A DNA stretch of 34,258 nucleotides, taken from positions 1-34,258 of the forward strand of contig JABHWJ010000006.1 in NCBI GenBank assembly GCA_018657845.1, given 5' to 3'. Every line of letters starts with the position of its first letter. Positions within the stretch are counted from its first letter, which is position 1. Shown here one piece after another: positions 18,096 to 27,186 of the stretch. This DNA is from Candidatus Woesearchaeota archaeon (GTDB lineage Archaea > Nanobdellota > Nanobdellia > Woesearchaeales > GW2011-AR9). The translations under genes and the position numbers were made by a program. A model generated the notes under the pieces. That model was not told where the DNA came from and made no database searches. It was given only the letters and a program-made list of their open reading frames with translations.

Positions 18096-21000
18096 ATGAA
18101 AAAAAAGGTGTTAGATAAGAGTTCGTTAATTTTTATTATAGCAGTGGTTCTCTTAGCAGTTTTATCTTTTACCTTTTACGAACCACCAATTGGAGAAGCC
18201 GGCCGAATACCAATCTCTCGTCAAACAATTAATCACACTCAAAATATTTTTCTTCTTAAAGCTCCTGCCAGAAATTACATGGAACAAATATATCAACAAA
18301 ATGAAGCTACTAAATCTTATCAAAAAGCCAAAGAAGAAGAGGGGTATTGTGCCGAAGCAAAAGCACAAGCACAAAGTAGAACTTCTGGAAAAGGAAGAAA
18401 TCCCACAACAGAGATTTATTCTTATTGCCTAGATTTAGATGGAGTATTCAGTGGAGGAGAAGATTTTAAAATAGCTTCCAGTGCATATGCATATACAATC
18501 TTTCAAACCGGGTCTAGAAATCCCATTGAAGAATGTGTTGTCGAATATGATACCTGTAAAGAAGAGGGTCTTCCTTTTATGTATGAAGCCATTTGTTCAG
18601 GAAATAATTCTATTCAGTCTTCATTATTAAATTGCCAAGAGGTTTTTGGCCTAGATTATACTTGTGTTTCTGGAGCTTGTGTCCCCTCAGTATGTGGAGA
18701 TTCTAAATTTAATCCCACTAATGAAGAGTGTGACGACGGTAACAATGAGGAAGGAGATGGTTGTTCAGCAACTTGTCAATTAGAATATTGTGGAGATAAC
18801 AATGTTAACAACAACATTCCAGACTATCCAGAAGAACAGTGTGATAATGGCGAGAACAATGGGGTAATTCCCGAACAACAATATGGTGCAGATCAAGAAT
18901 ATTGCACAACAGAATGTATTCTAGAAGAAGTATCTGGTCCTCTTTGTGGAGATGGAATCATCCAAGAAGAAGAACAATGTGACGATGGCAGCCACTGTTC
19001 AGATGGAACCTCCTGCACTTCTTCAGAAGAATGTATGAATATTGGCGACTGGAATTGTTTGCCTAGAGATTTTGATGGTTGTTCATTTAATTGTAAATTA
19101 GAAGGTTGTGGCGACGGTTTACTTCAAATTGGAGAAGAATGTGACGATCTAAATCAAGAAGACTTTGATGGCTGTTCTTCAGGATGTAAGGTAGAATTCT
19201 GCGGAAATAATATCATTGACAGCATTGCTGAAGAATGTGATGATGGCAACAACGTTCCTTTAGATGGCTGTTCTTCAGAATGTTTACTTGAACTTCCCCC
19301 ACCAGATCTTTATGTTGGAGAAATATTTTCTCCAGTTCATAGCGCTTATTGTATTAACTCTTACCATTTTGAAATTTGTAACGCCGGAGAAGGATTTGTT
19401 GAAGAAGAATTCCAAATCAAAGTAGAAGTTAATGGTCAAGAATCCATCTTTGATTATGGGATGCAAGAAGGAATGGAAATTCAACCAGGAGGATGTTTGC
19501 ATTACTATAATCCCATCAAACTTCACATTCTAAAATTTGGTTTAGACTTAGAATCTACTGATGAAATCCATATAACTCTGGATGTAAATGATGACATCAA
19601 AGAACCCAACGAAGCAGACAATGAAAAATTGGGAGAATCCTATTCTGGAGACCAATATATTTATGAAGGGGATATTGAATGTACCACTTGGTGTTATGAT
19701 TCTGACGATGGAAAATCTTATTTTGATTCTGGAAAATTAACCTATCTCTATGAAGAGGTTGACCACCAAGTAGATGAATGTGATAGTGGAATGTATCCCA
19801 ATCAGGCCATTCTTACAGAATATTATTGTCTTAATCCTATTTATCAACTAGATAATGGCCTCTTTCCTTATCCTGCACTCTCCAAAAAAGTTGACTGCAC
19901 TATTCTAGATGCCAAATGCGTAGATGGAGAATGCGTTCCCATTGATGAAAACCACCTCAGTTGCAAAGATCTAGAAGGAAAGCTGGATATTTGGACCTAT
20001 GGAGAAGTAGATTACACTACTATTGATGGAGAAAATATTATTCTAAAAGACACTTGCCAAGATGAAGAACACATAAAAGAAGTTTATTGTGATTCTGATG
20101 AGCTTGCTGATGATTATACTCAAAATTGCGTTTACCAAAATGCTCTTTGTCAGGATGGAAAATGTGTTGAAGTAAACGAAACCAACTGGTGCGAAGATTT
20201 AGAGACAGGAGGAGAGTTTTCTCTTGGGGACCCCTACGTTTATGGAATTACCGAGTTTCACAAATTCACTGGAACTGTAGATATCAAAAAAGATAAGTGT
20301 TCTTTTGATCGGACCGAAGTTCGCCAATATTATTGCGAATTAGATTTTCCCGAATCTCAATGGTATGATTGCACCAACGATGAGAATGAACATGGGGCCG
20401 CATTATGTCACGATGGCATATGTGTCTTACCAGATCCAGATTATTTAAGTTGCGATGAATGGGGAGATGACGGTTTGGATTATTACAATCAAGGAACCGT
20501 AGAATCAAATAGTATCCATAATGTAGATGATTGGAATTCAGACGAATGTATTCCTATGACCAATCTTTTAATAGAGTATTACTGTGCAGGAAATGAATTT
20601 AAAATGACCCCTCCTTATAATTGTGGTTTAGAAGGAATGGCTTGCAATGAAGGAAAATGTGTTGCTGAAAATCCCAATCTAGTTTCTTGTGAAGAAACAG
20701 AATGGGACGAAATAGAATATGTTAATAAATTTGGAGAAGAAAACTGGGAAGGGGATGAGTGTGTAGCAGACGATGACTATGATGATTGGGAAACAGAAAG
20801 CAATACATTAAAACATTGGTTCTGCAATGAAAACACTCCAGATTACGAAACCATTGATTGTTCTGCAGAAGGAAAAGTATGTCATTATGGAGAATGCATC
20901 ACCAACGACCCCGCTCTAATCTCTTGTACAGAAGATTCAGAAAATAATAAAGTAAAATATACTAATGGATATGGCAATAAATACAGTGAAACTGACCAAT

Positions 21001-22127
21001 GCGTAGCAGACGACGATTTTGATGATTGGGAAAAAGAAAGCAACACCCTTCAACATTGGTTCTGCGATGAAAAGGTTCCAGATTATAAAATTACTACTTG
21101 CTCAGAAGGAAAATGTGTCTGGGGGGAATGTTTAATTGCTGATCTCGAATTAATTTTCTGCGAATTGGGAGACTTTGGCCAAATTCATTCTGCCGACGAG
21201 TATGGCTTAGAAAGTTGGAATTCTCCTCATTGTGTAGAAGATGATGATTATGATGATTGGGAAGAAGAAAGCAACACCCTCAAAAACTACATCTGTGATG
21301 GAAATAAACCAGTTAGTTCCATTGTTGATTGTTCTTTAGAAGGAAAGAAATGTTATGATGGAGAATGTTTATTGGAAGATTTTTCTCAAATTGCTTGTGT
21401 GGATTCAGAAGAAGATCCTCTCGATCCTTTTGTAAATGGTAATATCTTATACACAAATGAATTTGGCGTCAATTTTTTCTTTGATGATAATTGTGATTAT
21501 GGGACTATCTTAGAAGAAAGCTACTGTGACGGAAACGAACTCGAGGAAATAGACATTGATTGTGCAGATTTCGGAATGGGATGCAATACTAAAAAAGATA
21601 TCTGTCAAGAAGCTGATTATGATCTTTATGGTTGCCAAGAAACAGATAATGGAGATTTCCCAGAGATTCCTTCTTTTACCTCCCTAAATGATGAGTATGG
21701 CAACGGCGAATGGGCATATGAGTTTTGTGAAACAACAACAAAAGTGATGGAATTTTACTGCGAAGGAATTGATGATGTTGAAGAAGAATTTAATATTTGT
21801 GAAGAAGAAAAAGTTTGTAAAGGTCTTTGTAATCAAGAAGGAGAATATCTTGGTGCTGCTTGCGTAGATCCAGAAAATACAGAATATGTTGTTTGTGGAG
21901 ATTCGGATGAGACTGGATTAAAAGGTTTAGGTATTGAAGAGATAGAAGAAGAAGAACCAGAACCTGTCGAGGAAGAAGAAGCATGCGAATTAAATGAATG
22001 CCTCAACCAACAATATGCTGGTGGAGTTATCAGTTGTGGAATTATAAATGATAACTGTGGTGGAACTATTGATTGTGGTAGTTGCCCAGGAACCTCAACT
22101 TGTTCAGAGATGGGCATCTGTACATAA
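18096..22127 (+). CDS. 1343-aa secreted acidic cysteine-rich protein: N-terminal anchor, Myxo-disulf-type repeats, CARDB-like domain, about nine six-Cys modules, Cys-rich C-terminus
   Basis: SLIFIIAVVLLAVLSFTFY; CGDSKFNPTNEECDDGNNEEGDGCSATCQLEYCGD... repeats; PPDLYVGEIFSPVH...CARDB-like; repeated ECVADDDYDDWETESNTLKHWFCNENTPDYETIDCSAEGKVCHYGEC modules. Confidence 0.88.
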   Translation: MKKKVLDKSSLIFIIAVVLLAVLSFTFYEPPIGEAGRIPISRQTINHTQNIFLLKAPARNYMEQIYQQNEATKSYQKAKEEEGYCAEAKAQAQSRTSGKGRNPTTEIYSYCLDLDGVFSGGEDFKIASSAYAYTIFQTGSRNPIEECVVEYDTCKEEGLPFMYEAICSGNNSIQSSLLNCQEVFGLDYTCVSGACVPSVCGDSKFNPTNEECDDGNNEEGDGCSATCQLEYCGDNNVNNNIPDYPEEQCDNGENNGVIPEQQYGADQEYCTTECILEEVSGPLCGDGIIQEEEQCDDGSHCSDGTSCTSSEECMNIGDWNCLPRDFDGCSFNCKLEGCGDGLLQIGEECDDLNQEDFDGCSSGCKVEFCGNNIIDSIAEECDDGNNVPLDGCSSECLLELPPPDLYVGEIFSPVHSAYCINSYHFEICNAGEGFVEEEFQIKVEVNGQESIFDYGMQEGMEIQPGGCLHYYNPIKLHILKFGLDLESTDEIHITLDVNDDIKEPNEADNEKLGESYSGDQYIYEGDIECTTWCYDSDDGKSYFDSGKLTYLYEEVDHQVDECDSGMYPNQAILTEYYCLNPIYQLDNGLFPYPALSKKVDCTILDAKCVDGECVPIDENHLSCKDLEGKLDIWTYGEVDYTTIDGENIILKDTCQDEEHIKEVYCDSDELADDYTQNCVYQNALCQDGKCVEVNETNWCEDLETGGEFSLGDPYVYGITEFHKFTGTVDIKKDKCSFDRTEVRQYYCELDFPESQWYDCTNDENEHGAALCHDGICVLPDPDYLSCDEWGDDGLDYYNQGTVESNSIHNVDDWNSDECIPMTNLLIEYYCAGNEFKMTPPYNCGLEGMACNEGKCVAENPNLVSCEETEWDEIEYVNKFGEENWEGDECVADDDYDDWETESNTLKHWFCNENTPDYETIDCSAEGKVCHYGECITNDPALISCTEDSENNKVKYTNGYGNKYSETDQCVADDDFDDWEKESNTLQHWFCDEKVPDYKITTCSEGKCVWGECLIADLELIFCELGDFGQIHSADEYGLESWNSPHCVEDDDYDDWEEESNTLKNYICDGNKPVSSIVDCSLEGKKCYDGECLLEDFSQIACVDSEEDPLDPFVNGNILYTNEFGVNFFFDDNCDYGTILEESYCDGNELEEIDIDCADFGMGCNTKKDICQEADYDLYGCQETDNGDFPEIPSFTSLNDEYGNGEWAYEFCETTTKVMEFYCEGIDDVEEEFNICEEEKVCKGLCNQEGEYLGAACVDPENTEYVVCGDSDETGLKGLGIEEIEEEEPEPVEEEEACELNECLNQQYAGGVISCGIINDNCGGTIDCGSCPGTSTCSEMGICT
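20760..21315 (+). repeat. Three least-diverged tandem copies of the six-Cys acidic module
   Basis: Module landmark tgtgtagcagacgatgactatgatgattggga at 20760, 21000 and 21231 (periods 240 and 231 bp). Confidence 0.88.
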
Positions 22128-22137
22128 AAAAATTAAA

Positions 22138-23022
22138 ATGAAAAACACAGTTATAACTAATCTTTCCAATTCAGAAAAGCTAGCTAAAAAACTTTCTAAA
22201 AAACTTTCCATTCCTTATTTCCAAACTAAACTCAATAACTTTCCTGACGGAGAAATCTACTTACAATTCACTAAATCTGTTAAAAATAAACACTTAATCA
22301 TCTGTCAAACTTTTCAACCCAATCCCAACCAGTCCCTACAACAAATTATTTTCGCCGCTAAAAATGCCAAAGAACTCGGAGTAAAAAAAATAACTCTCGT
22401 CGCACCATATCTAGGATTCATGCGCCAAGACAAACGCTTTCACGCTGGAGAAAATATCTCTGCCAATATCATGGCCGAACTTCTATCAAAATATACAGAT
22501 AAATTAATCACCATTGACCCCCATTTGCACAGAATCAGAAAGATGAATTGGGTTTTCAAAAACAAAGCTGTTGCTTTAACTTCTAATCCAGTAATCGCAG
22601 ATTACATTCAGAAGAATTTCAAAAACGAAGTAATCATTGGGCCAGATTGGGAATCTTATCAATGGGCACAACGAATCGCTAAAAGAATCTCTGTTATGTC
22701 TACAGTTCTAAGAAAAGTTAGATTATCTTCAAGGAAAGTAGAATCAAAAATGGTAAATCCCATCGAAATAAAAAATAAAAATGTTATTATTGTGGATGAC
22801 ATCATTTCCACCGGACACACCATCATGGAAGCTGCCAAGAAAGCAAAAAAACTAAAAGCAAAATCAATAACAGCCATTTGCATCCATGGACTCTTTGTAG
22901 AAGGAGCCATCAAAAAGATGAAAGCAAAAGGAGTAAAACAAATTATTTGTACCAACACTATCGAAAAACCACAAAGTAAAATAGATATTACTTCTCTTCT
23001 TGCTGAAGAACTCAAGAAATAG
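22138..23022 (+). CDS. prs: Ribose-phosphate pyrophosphokinase (PRPP synthetase)
   Basis: Start revised to ATG 22138 (MKNTVITNLSNSEKLAKKLSKKLSIPYFQTKLNNFPDGEIYLQF); GENISANIMAELLSKYTDKLITIDPHLHR; PRPP signature NVIIVDDIISTGHTI. Confidence 0.93.
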   Translation: MKNTVITNLSNSEKLAKKLSKKLSIPYFQTKLNNFPDGEIYLQFTKSVKNKHLIICQTFQPNPNQSLQQIIFAAKNAKELGVKKITLVAPYLGFMRQDKRFHAGENISANIMAELLSKYTDKLITIDPHLHRIRKMNWVFKNKAVALTSNPVIADYIQKNFKNEVIIGPDWESYQWAQRIAKRISVMSTVLRKVRLSSRKVESKMVNPIEIKNKNVIIVDDIISTGHTIMEAAKKAKKLKAKSITAICIHGLFVEGAIKKMKAKGVKQIICTNTIEKPQSKIDITSLLAEELKK

Positions 23023-23075
23023 CTTCCCATTCTAAGAAAATTATATAAATACTTAAAATTTAATTCTTATATAAT

Positions 23076-24224
23076 ATGTACCATATTAAAAAGAGGGTGA
23101 ACTTAGCCTTAGTTATACTTGTATTCATTACTCTAATTAATTCTGCAACTTCTCTTCCTGAAAATATTCCCCAAGGAGATTTTAATAATTTTGGGGCTGA
23201 CGGGAAACAGAACCTCGAAAAAATAAAGGACTTTGGTCCCTTAGTGCAGGAACAGGTTCAAGAACAACAATATCCTCAATGTCTTCTTGGATACATGTGC
23301 ACCGACGCAGATAACGATGGATACTGCAAAGAGAAAACTTGTCTTCCCAGTAAAACCATAAAATTTCCAGAAGAGGAATATTCAACAGGAAACACACTTT
23401 GTGTTGATTATGGCGGGTGTGCCTCTGCGAAAAAAACAACCACAATACCAATGAGGAATGAGGATGTTGAAACAGACATAATAGTTTCGTGTGGCTCAAC
23501 ACTTAAACCAACAACATCTTATCCTGCCATAATTTCATACACTGCCATTTGCAAAGATTCTCTGCCAGGAGGAGATTGTGATGACGTCAACGTCCAGATA
23601 AACTCCGAAGCAACAGAATCCTGTGACCAGATAGACAATAATTGTAATGGCTTTGTTGACGAAAGTCCTTCTTGTCTTCCAGCTGATTGCTCTACGAATG
23701 CAGAATTTACTTATTGTTCCTCAGAGGGAGGAGATAAGTACTGTATCTGGAGCTATAATCCCAAGTACCCAGGTAATCCTAGAAAAGGATGCTGCGCCGA
23801 AACTTCATGTGTTGATAGTGAAGGGAATTGTTACAGCCAATATGAAACTTTTGGCACTCAATGGATCTGCGAAAATGGAAACGACTGGGTTGAATGTAAA
23901 TCAGAAACAACAAATGGCCAACTAGGAGATTACACTTGCGACGGCACCTCCTGGACAGAAACTGGAGAACAATCAGCCAATGGGGAAGGGACCTTGGGAG
24001 ATGTAACTGGAGATACTTGCGTCACAATTGAAGACATCGCCATTCTTGCAGAAAGTATAGAAAAAAATTATGTTGAGGTATGTACTGCCGAGAATTCAGA
24101 TGAAAATTTAACCGCTTCTGATGGAGATGTAAATGAAGATGGTTGCGTCACAATTGAAGACATCGCCATTCTTGCAGAAAGTATAGAAAAAAATTATGTT
24201 GAAACATGCAACAAACAAAATTAA
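23076..24224 (+). CDS. Secreted protein with MopE-like metal-binding motifs and a C-terminal type I dockerin-like module
   Basis: Signal NLALVILVFITLINSATS; GGDCDDVNVQINSEATESCDQIDNNCNGFVDE; C-terminal GDVTGDTCVTIEDIAILAESIEKNYVEVC...DGDVNEDGCVTIEDIAILAESIEKNYVETC. Confidence 0.85.
   Translation: MYHIKKRVNLALVILVFITLINSATSLPENIPQGDFNNFGADGKQNLEKIKDFGPLVQEQVQEQQYPQCLLGYMCTDADNDGYCKEKTCLPSKTIKFPEEEYSTGNTLCVDYGGCASAKKTTTIPMRNEDVETDIIVSCGSTLKPTTSYPAIISYTAICKDSLPGGDCDDVNVQINSEATESCDQIDNNCNGFVDESPSCLPADCSTNAEFTYCSSEGGDKYCIWSYNPKYPGNPRKGCCAETSCVDSEGNCYSQYETFGTQWICENGNDWVECKSETTNGQLGDYTCDGTSWTETGEQSANGEGTLGDVTGDTCVTIEDIAILAESIEKNYVEVCTAENSDENLTASDGDVNEDGCVTIEDIAILAESIEKNYVETCNKQN
24017..24076 (+). 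repeat. 60-bp perfect direct repeat, copy 1 (first dockerin half)
   Basis: ttgcgtcacaattgaagacatcgccattcttgcagaaagtatagaaaaaaattatgttga; identical to 24143-24202, offset 126 bp (42 codons). Confidence 0.95.
24143..24202 (+). repeat. 60-bp perfect direct repeat, copy 2 (second dockerin half)
   Basis: Identical to 24017-24076. Confidence 0.95.
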
Positions 24225-24239
24225 AAATGAGGTATATAA

Positions 24240-25001
24240 ATGAAAACTCCAAAATCAACAATCTTTTATTTGATTGCTTTCATCCTAATGCTTAGTTTTT
24301 CTTCCTTGGCATTAACTGATGAAGTTTCTACGGTCTGGGTAGATGGCCAAATAGGTATAGACCCTTTTACCGCTAATGAAGCTAGCGATTCTTTTACCCT
24401 TACTGTAAAAGCACAAATTGCAGACAATGCTAATGCAAAAGCTGTAAAAGCAAAAATAATTTATGACCCGACCAAATTGAATGTAGCAGGTACAAATAGT
24501 CTGACGGATGCTACTTGGACGATTGGCACAGGATTTGATGCAAATACGCCAGGAGAAATAATATTTCAAAAAAGTTGTCTATTTGGATGCATATCTGCCA
24601 ATGGTTTATTTAACATAGCCTCAATAAATTTTAATATTTTGGGAGGAGTAAATGTTGGAGAAACTTTAAGTATAGACTTATCAAATGATTTTGTAAGCGA
24701 TACGAAGGTTTTAACCGGAGAAATAAACCACATAACCTCTGTTACTGGAACACAAATTACTCGGACGGAATGCATCCCACAATGCGCAGGAAAACAATGC
24801 GGACCAGACGGCTGCGGAGGTTCTTGTGGAACTTGCCTTCAAGGACAAAATTGCCAAAACAACCAATGCATTCTTATTCAACAAGGATACACCAAATCCA
24901 ATCTTAAAACAGATGTCAGCATCTGCATAGATCAAAACAACAAACTTTTTCCAATGATCTCTTGTATCGCCGGAAAATTAAAACTGTTCTTCAATAAATA
25001 A
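24240..25001 (+). CDS. Secreted cohesin-like domain protein with a Cys-rich C-terminal motif
   Basis: Signal FYLIAFILMLSFSSLALT; VDGQIGIDPFTANEASDSFTLTVKAQIADNANAKAVKAKIIYDPTKLNV...GLFNIASINFNILGGVNVGETLSIDLSNDFV resembles cohesin/CBM-like sandwiches; then CAGKQCGPDGCGGSCGTCLQGQNC. Confidence 0.72.
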   Translation: MKTPKSTIFYLIAFILMLSFSSLALTDEVSTVWVDGQIGIDPFTANEASDSFTLTVKAQIADNANAKAVKAKIIYDPTKLNVAGTNSLTDATWTIGTGFDANTPGEIIFQKSCLFGCISANGLFNIASINFNILGGVNVGETLSIDLSNDFVSDTKVLTGEINHITSVTGTQITRTECIPQCAGKQCGPDGCGGSCGTCLQGQNCQNNQCILIQQGYTKSNLKTDVSICIDQNNKLFPMISCIAGKLKLFFNK

Positions 25002-25988
25002 ATGAACTATTATCAACCTAATAAAAAACCAGTACCAGTAAAACAACATTACTATACTCATCAACCCAAAAGTAAACCCCCTCAAGATAAAAAACCATTA
25101 ATCATTGGAGTTATTACTGTTGGAGCAATTCTTCTAATTTCTTTATTCTTCATTTTTCAAACAGGCCCCACAGCAGGACAAGCTTTTTACACTTTAGAAA
25201 CAGCACAAACTGGATTCGCAGGCTTAGTCCTCGACAACTCGGACCAAGTGCAATTAGGAAAACCTTTCACTCTTCCTGTAAAAGCCAATCTTGGTGGAGA
25301 ATCCACTGCCATAAACTTCCAAATGAATTACCCACCTACTTGGACCTGCTCCATAACTAGTAAACTCGACTGGGGAAATGACTTTTATATTCATGAGTGC
25401 AATAATGGTCAAATCACTTTTGAACATGCTACCTTGGATTACACCAAAGCTGCTTCTGGCCATACAGACATCGCCGAAATAACATTCACCCCAGATAGTG
25501 AAGGGGAATTCAACATCCAATTCACAGAATTTCAAGCCCTTAAACTGGGATTGGGAGATACAGTCTTAATCTCCCTAGAAGATGAAACCCTTTCTCCCCC
25601 CCCCATAACCGTAAATCCGTCCCAACCATTAGTTCAAGGAATCTCAATCGAAGGAGGAGGATTCAAAGCTACTGACTTAACTCCTCAAGTAACTAACTTA
25701 GGCACCAAAGATTTCACTACTGAAGTTGAAGCTCTTGTCGATATCCAAACAGATGTTTTCATCATTACTCAAATCTTTGAGAAAGATGGACAAAACGGAG
25801 ATAAAATTCTTACTTTCAAAAGAGAAATTATTGAAGGAGGAATGCAAGTAGGACAAACTTATATTTCTACAGTAACTTATGATCTCCCGGTCTTACCAGT
25901 CACCAAAAAAGTTTTCGTTTATGATTTTGATAAACAATATATCCTTAATCAAAACGGAGAAACCCTTACTACAATTCACAGCCAATAA
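25002..25988 (+). CDS. Signal-anchored cohesin-like protein
   Basis: About 35-aa cytoplasmic N-terminus, TM PLIIGVITVGAILLISLFFIF; LVLDNSDQVQLGKPFTLPVKANLGGESTAINFQMNYPPTWTC...TDIAEITFTPDSEGEFNIQFTEFQAL. Start codon immediately follows the previous stop. Confidence 0.68.
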   Translation: MNYYQPNKKPVPVKQHYYTHQPKSKPPQDKKPLIIGVITVGAILLISLFFIFQTGPTAGQAFYTLETAQTGFAGLVLDNSDQVQLGKPFTLPVKANLGGESTAINFQMNYPPTWTCSITSKLDWGNDFYIHECNNGQITFEHATLDYTKAASGHTDIAEITFTPDSEGEFNIQFTEFQALKLGLGDTVLISLEDETLSPPPITVNPSQPLVQGISIEGGGFKATDLTPQVTNLGTKDFTTEVEALVDIQTDVFIITQIFEKDGQNGDKILTFKREIIEGGMQVGQTYISTVTYDLPVLPVTKKVFVYDFDKQYILNQNGETLTTIHSQ

Positions 25989-27106
25989 TGAAAAAAACAA
26001 TTTTTATCCTCATTACTTTGCTCCTAGTTCCGTTAGCATTTGCTCTTGAAGCTACAACTAATGAAGAAACTTATTCTCTTGGAGATAAAGTAGAAATCAC
26101 TGTAACTGGATGTAATTCCTTGTCTTTCTTAGAACTCTACAACAACGAAGGAAAATTAATCTTCGTTGATCTTGGTTTAGGAGATTACATTTCCATTTAC
26201 AACAGCGAATCAACTAATAGTCTTGGCCAACACACCCTCAAATTAACTTGCAACAACCTCATTCAAGAATCTAATTTTAATATCAACTTCCCTCTTCAAA
26301 TCTTAGCCAGTAAAAACAGAATCAATCCCGGAAATAAAATTGACCTCCTCGTTTCTGGTTGTCCTGGATTCTCAGCATTAGAAATAACTAATCATCTTAG
26401 CGAACCAGTTCTCTTCTCTCAAGGAATCTCTCTTTGGGGAACAACTTATAATTCTGAGTCCGCAGCGGAAAAAGGAAACTACATTTCTAAAGTTACCTGT
26501 GGATCAAACTTCGCTCTTCAAGAATTTTGTGTTGGAGATAAAACTCTTTGTCCAGAAGAAGAATCTCAACCAATTACTCCTACTGGCGCCGCAACATTTG
26601 AAGTTCCTCCAGGACAAACCCCTTCGTGCGGAAACAACGATTGTGAATATTATGAAACCATCCTTACCTGTCCTAATGATTGTCAATGCCCACCAGAAGT
26701 CCTTGATTCTTGCATTATCCAGTACAACGCTGAAGGAAAACCAATTAATGATCAGGACAGTGACGGCTTAACTAATGATTATGAAACTTATTTAGAACAA
26801 AAAGCAATTGAAAAAGAAGCAACAAATTTGTTCTCCCCAGAAAACCCAGATACTGATGGAGACGAAGTCCCAGATGGAAATGATTTCTGTCCCGGAACTG
26901 ATACTCAAGATGGAACCTTCACCTTATCCACTGGCTACATTTCCTTAAACGGTTGTTACTCTGGAGACATCTCTCATTTAGAAGGATCCCAAAGTATTAC
27001 TGGACCAGATGGTTGCTTTGATAATACAGATTACACTAAACTTGTAACTTCCTACAAATATTGGGAAAGTATCGGCCTATCAGCATGTCAAACAAAGTTA
27101 AAATAG
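25988..27106 (+). CDS. Secreted protein with Ig-like repeats, TSP3-type Ca-binding repeats and a C-terminal half-dockerin-like module
   Basis: Signal IFILITLLLVPLAFA; two YSLGDKVEITVTGC / INPGNKIDLLVSGC domains; DQDSDGLTNDYE...NPDTDGDEVPDGNDFCPGTDTQDGT; C-terminal GPDGCFDNTDYTKLVTSYKYW. Overlaps upstream stop (TAATG). Confidence 0.75.
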   Translation: MKKTIFILITLLLVPLAFALEATTNEETYSLGDKVEITVTGCNSLSFLELYNNEGKLIFVDLGLGDYISIYNSESTNSLGQHTLKLTCNNLIQESNFNINFPLQILASKNRINPGNKIDLLVSGCPGFSALEITNHLSEPVLFSQGISLWGTTYNSESAAEKGNYISKVTCGSNFALQEFCVGDKTLCPEEESQPITPTGAATFEVPPGQTPSCGNNDCEYYETILTCPNDCQCPPEVLDSCIIQYNAEGKPINDQDSDGLTNDYETYLEQKAIEKEATNLFSPENPDTDGDEVPDGNDFCPGTDTQDGTFTLSTGYISLNGCYSGDISHLEGSQSITGPDGCFDNTDYTKLVTSYKYWESIGLSACQTKLK

Positions 27107-27186
27107 ATAACCAAAACAGATAAAAAAAGACAACTTTAATAAATCCAGATTTATTTATTAATAAATTAACTAATTAAAAAGAGAAG

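Noticed and set aside
20760-21315. CRISPR-like array
   Set aside because: Repeats are ~230-240 bp in-frame protein modules, not short repeats with unique spacers. No CRISPR array or cas gene seen in the window.
22048-22137. N-terminal extension of prs overlapping the 1343-aa gene
   Set aside because: Extension lacks PRPP synthetase similarity; ATG 22138 gives the expected N-terminus.
22659-23030. 123-aa minus-strand ORF
   Set aside because: Antisense to prs; hydrophobic composition is a by-product of the complementary frame.
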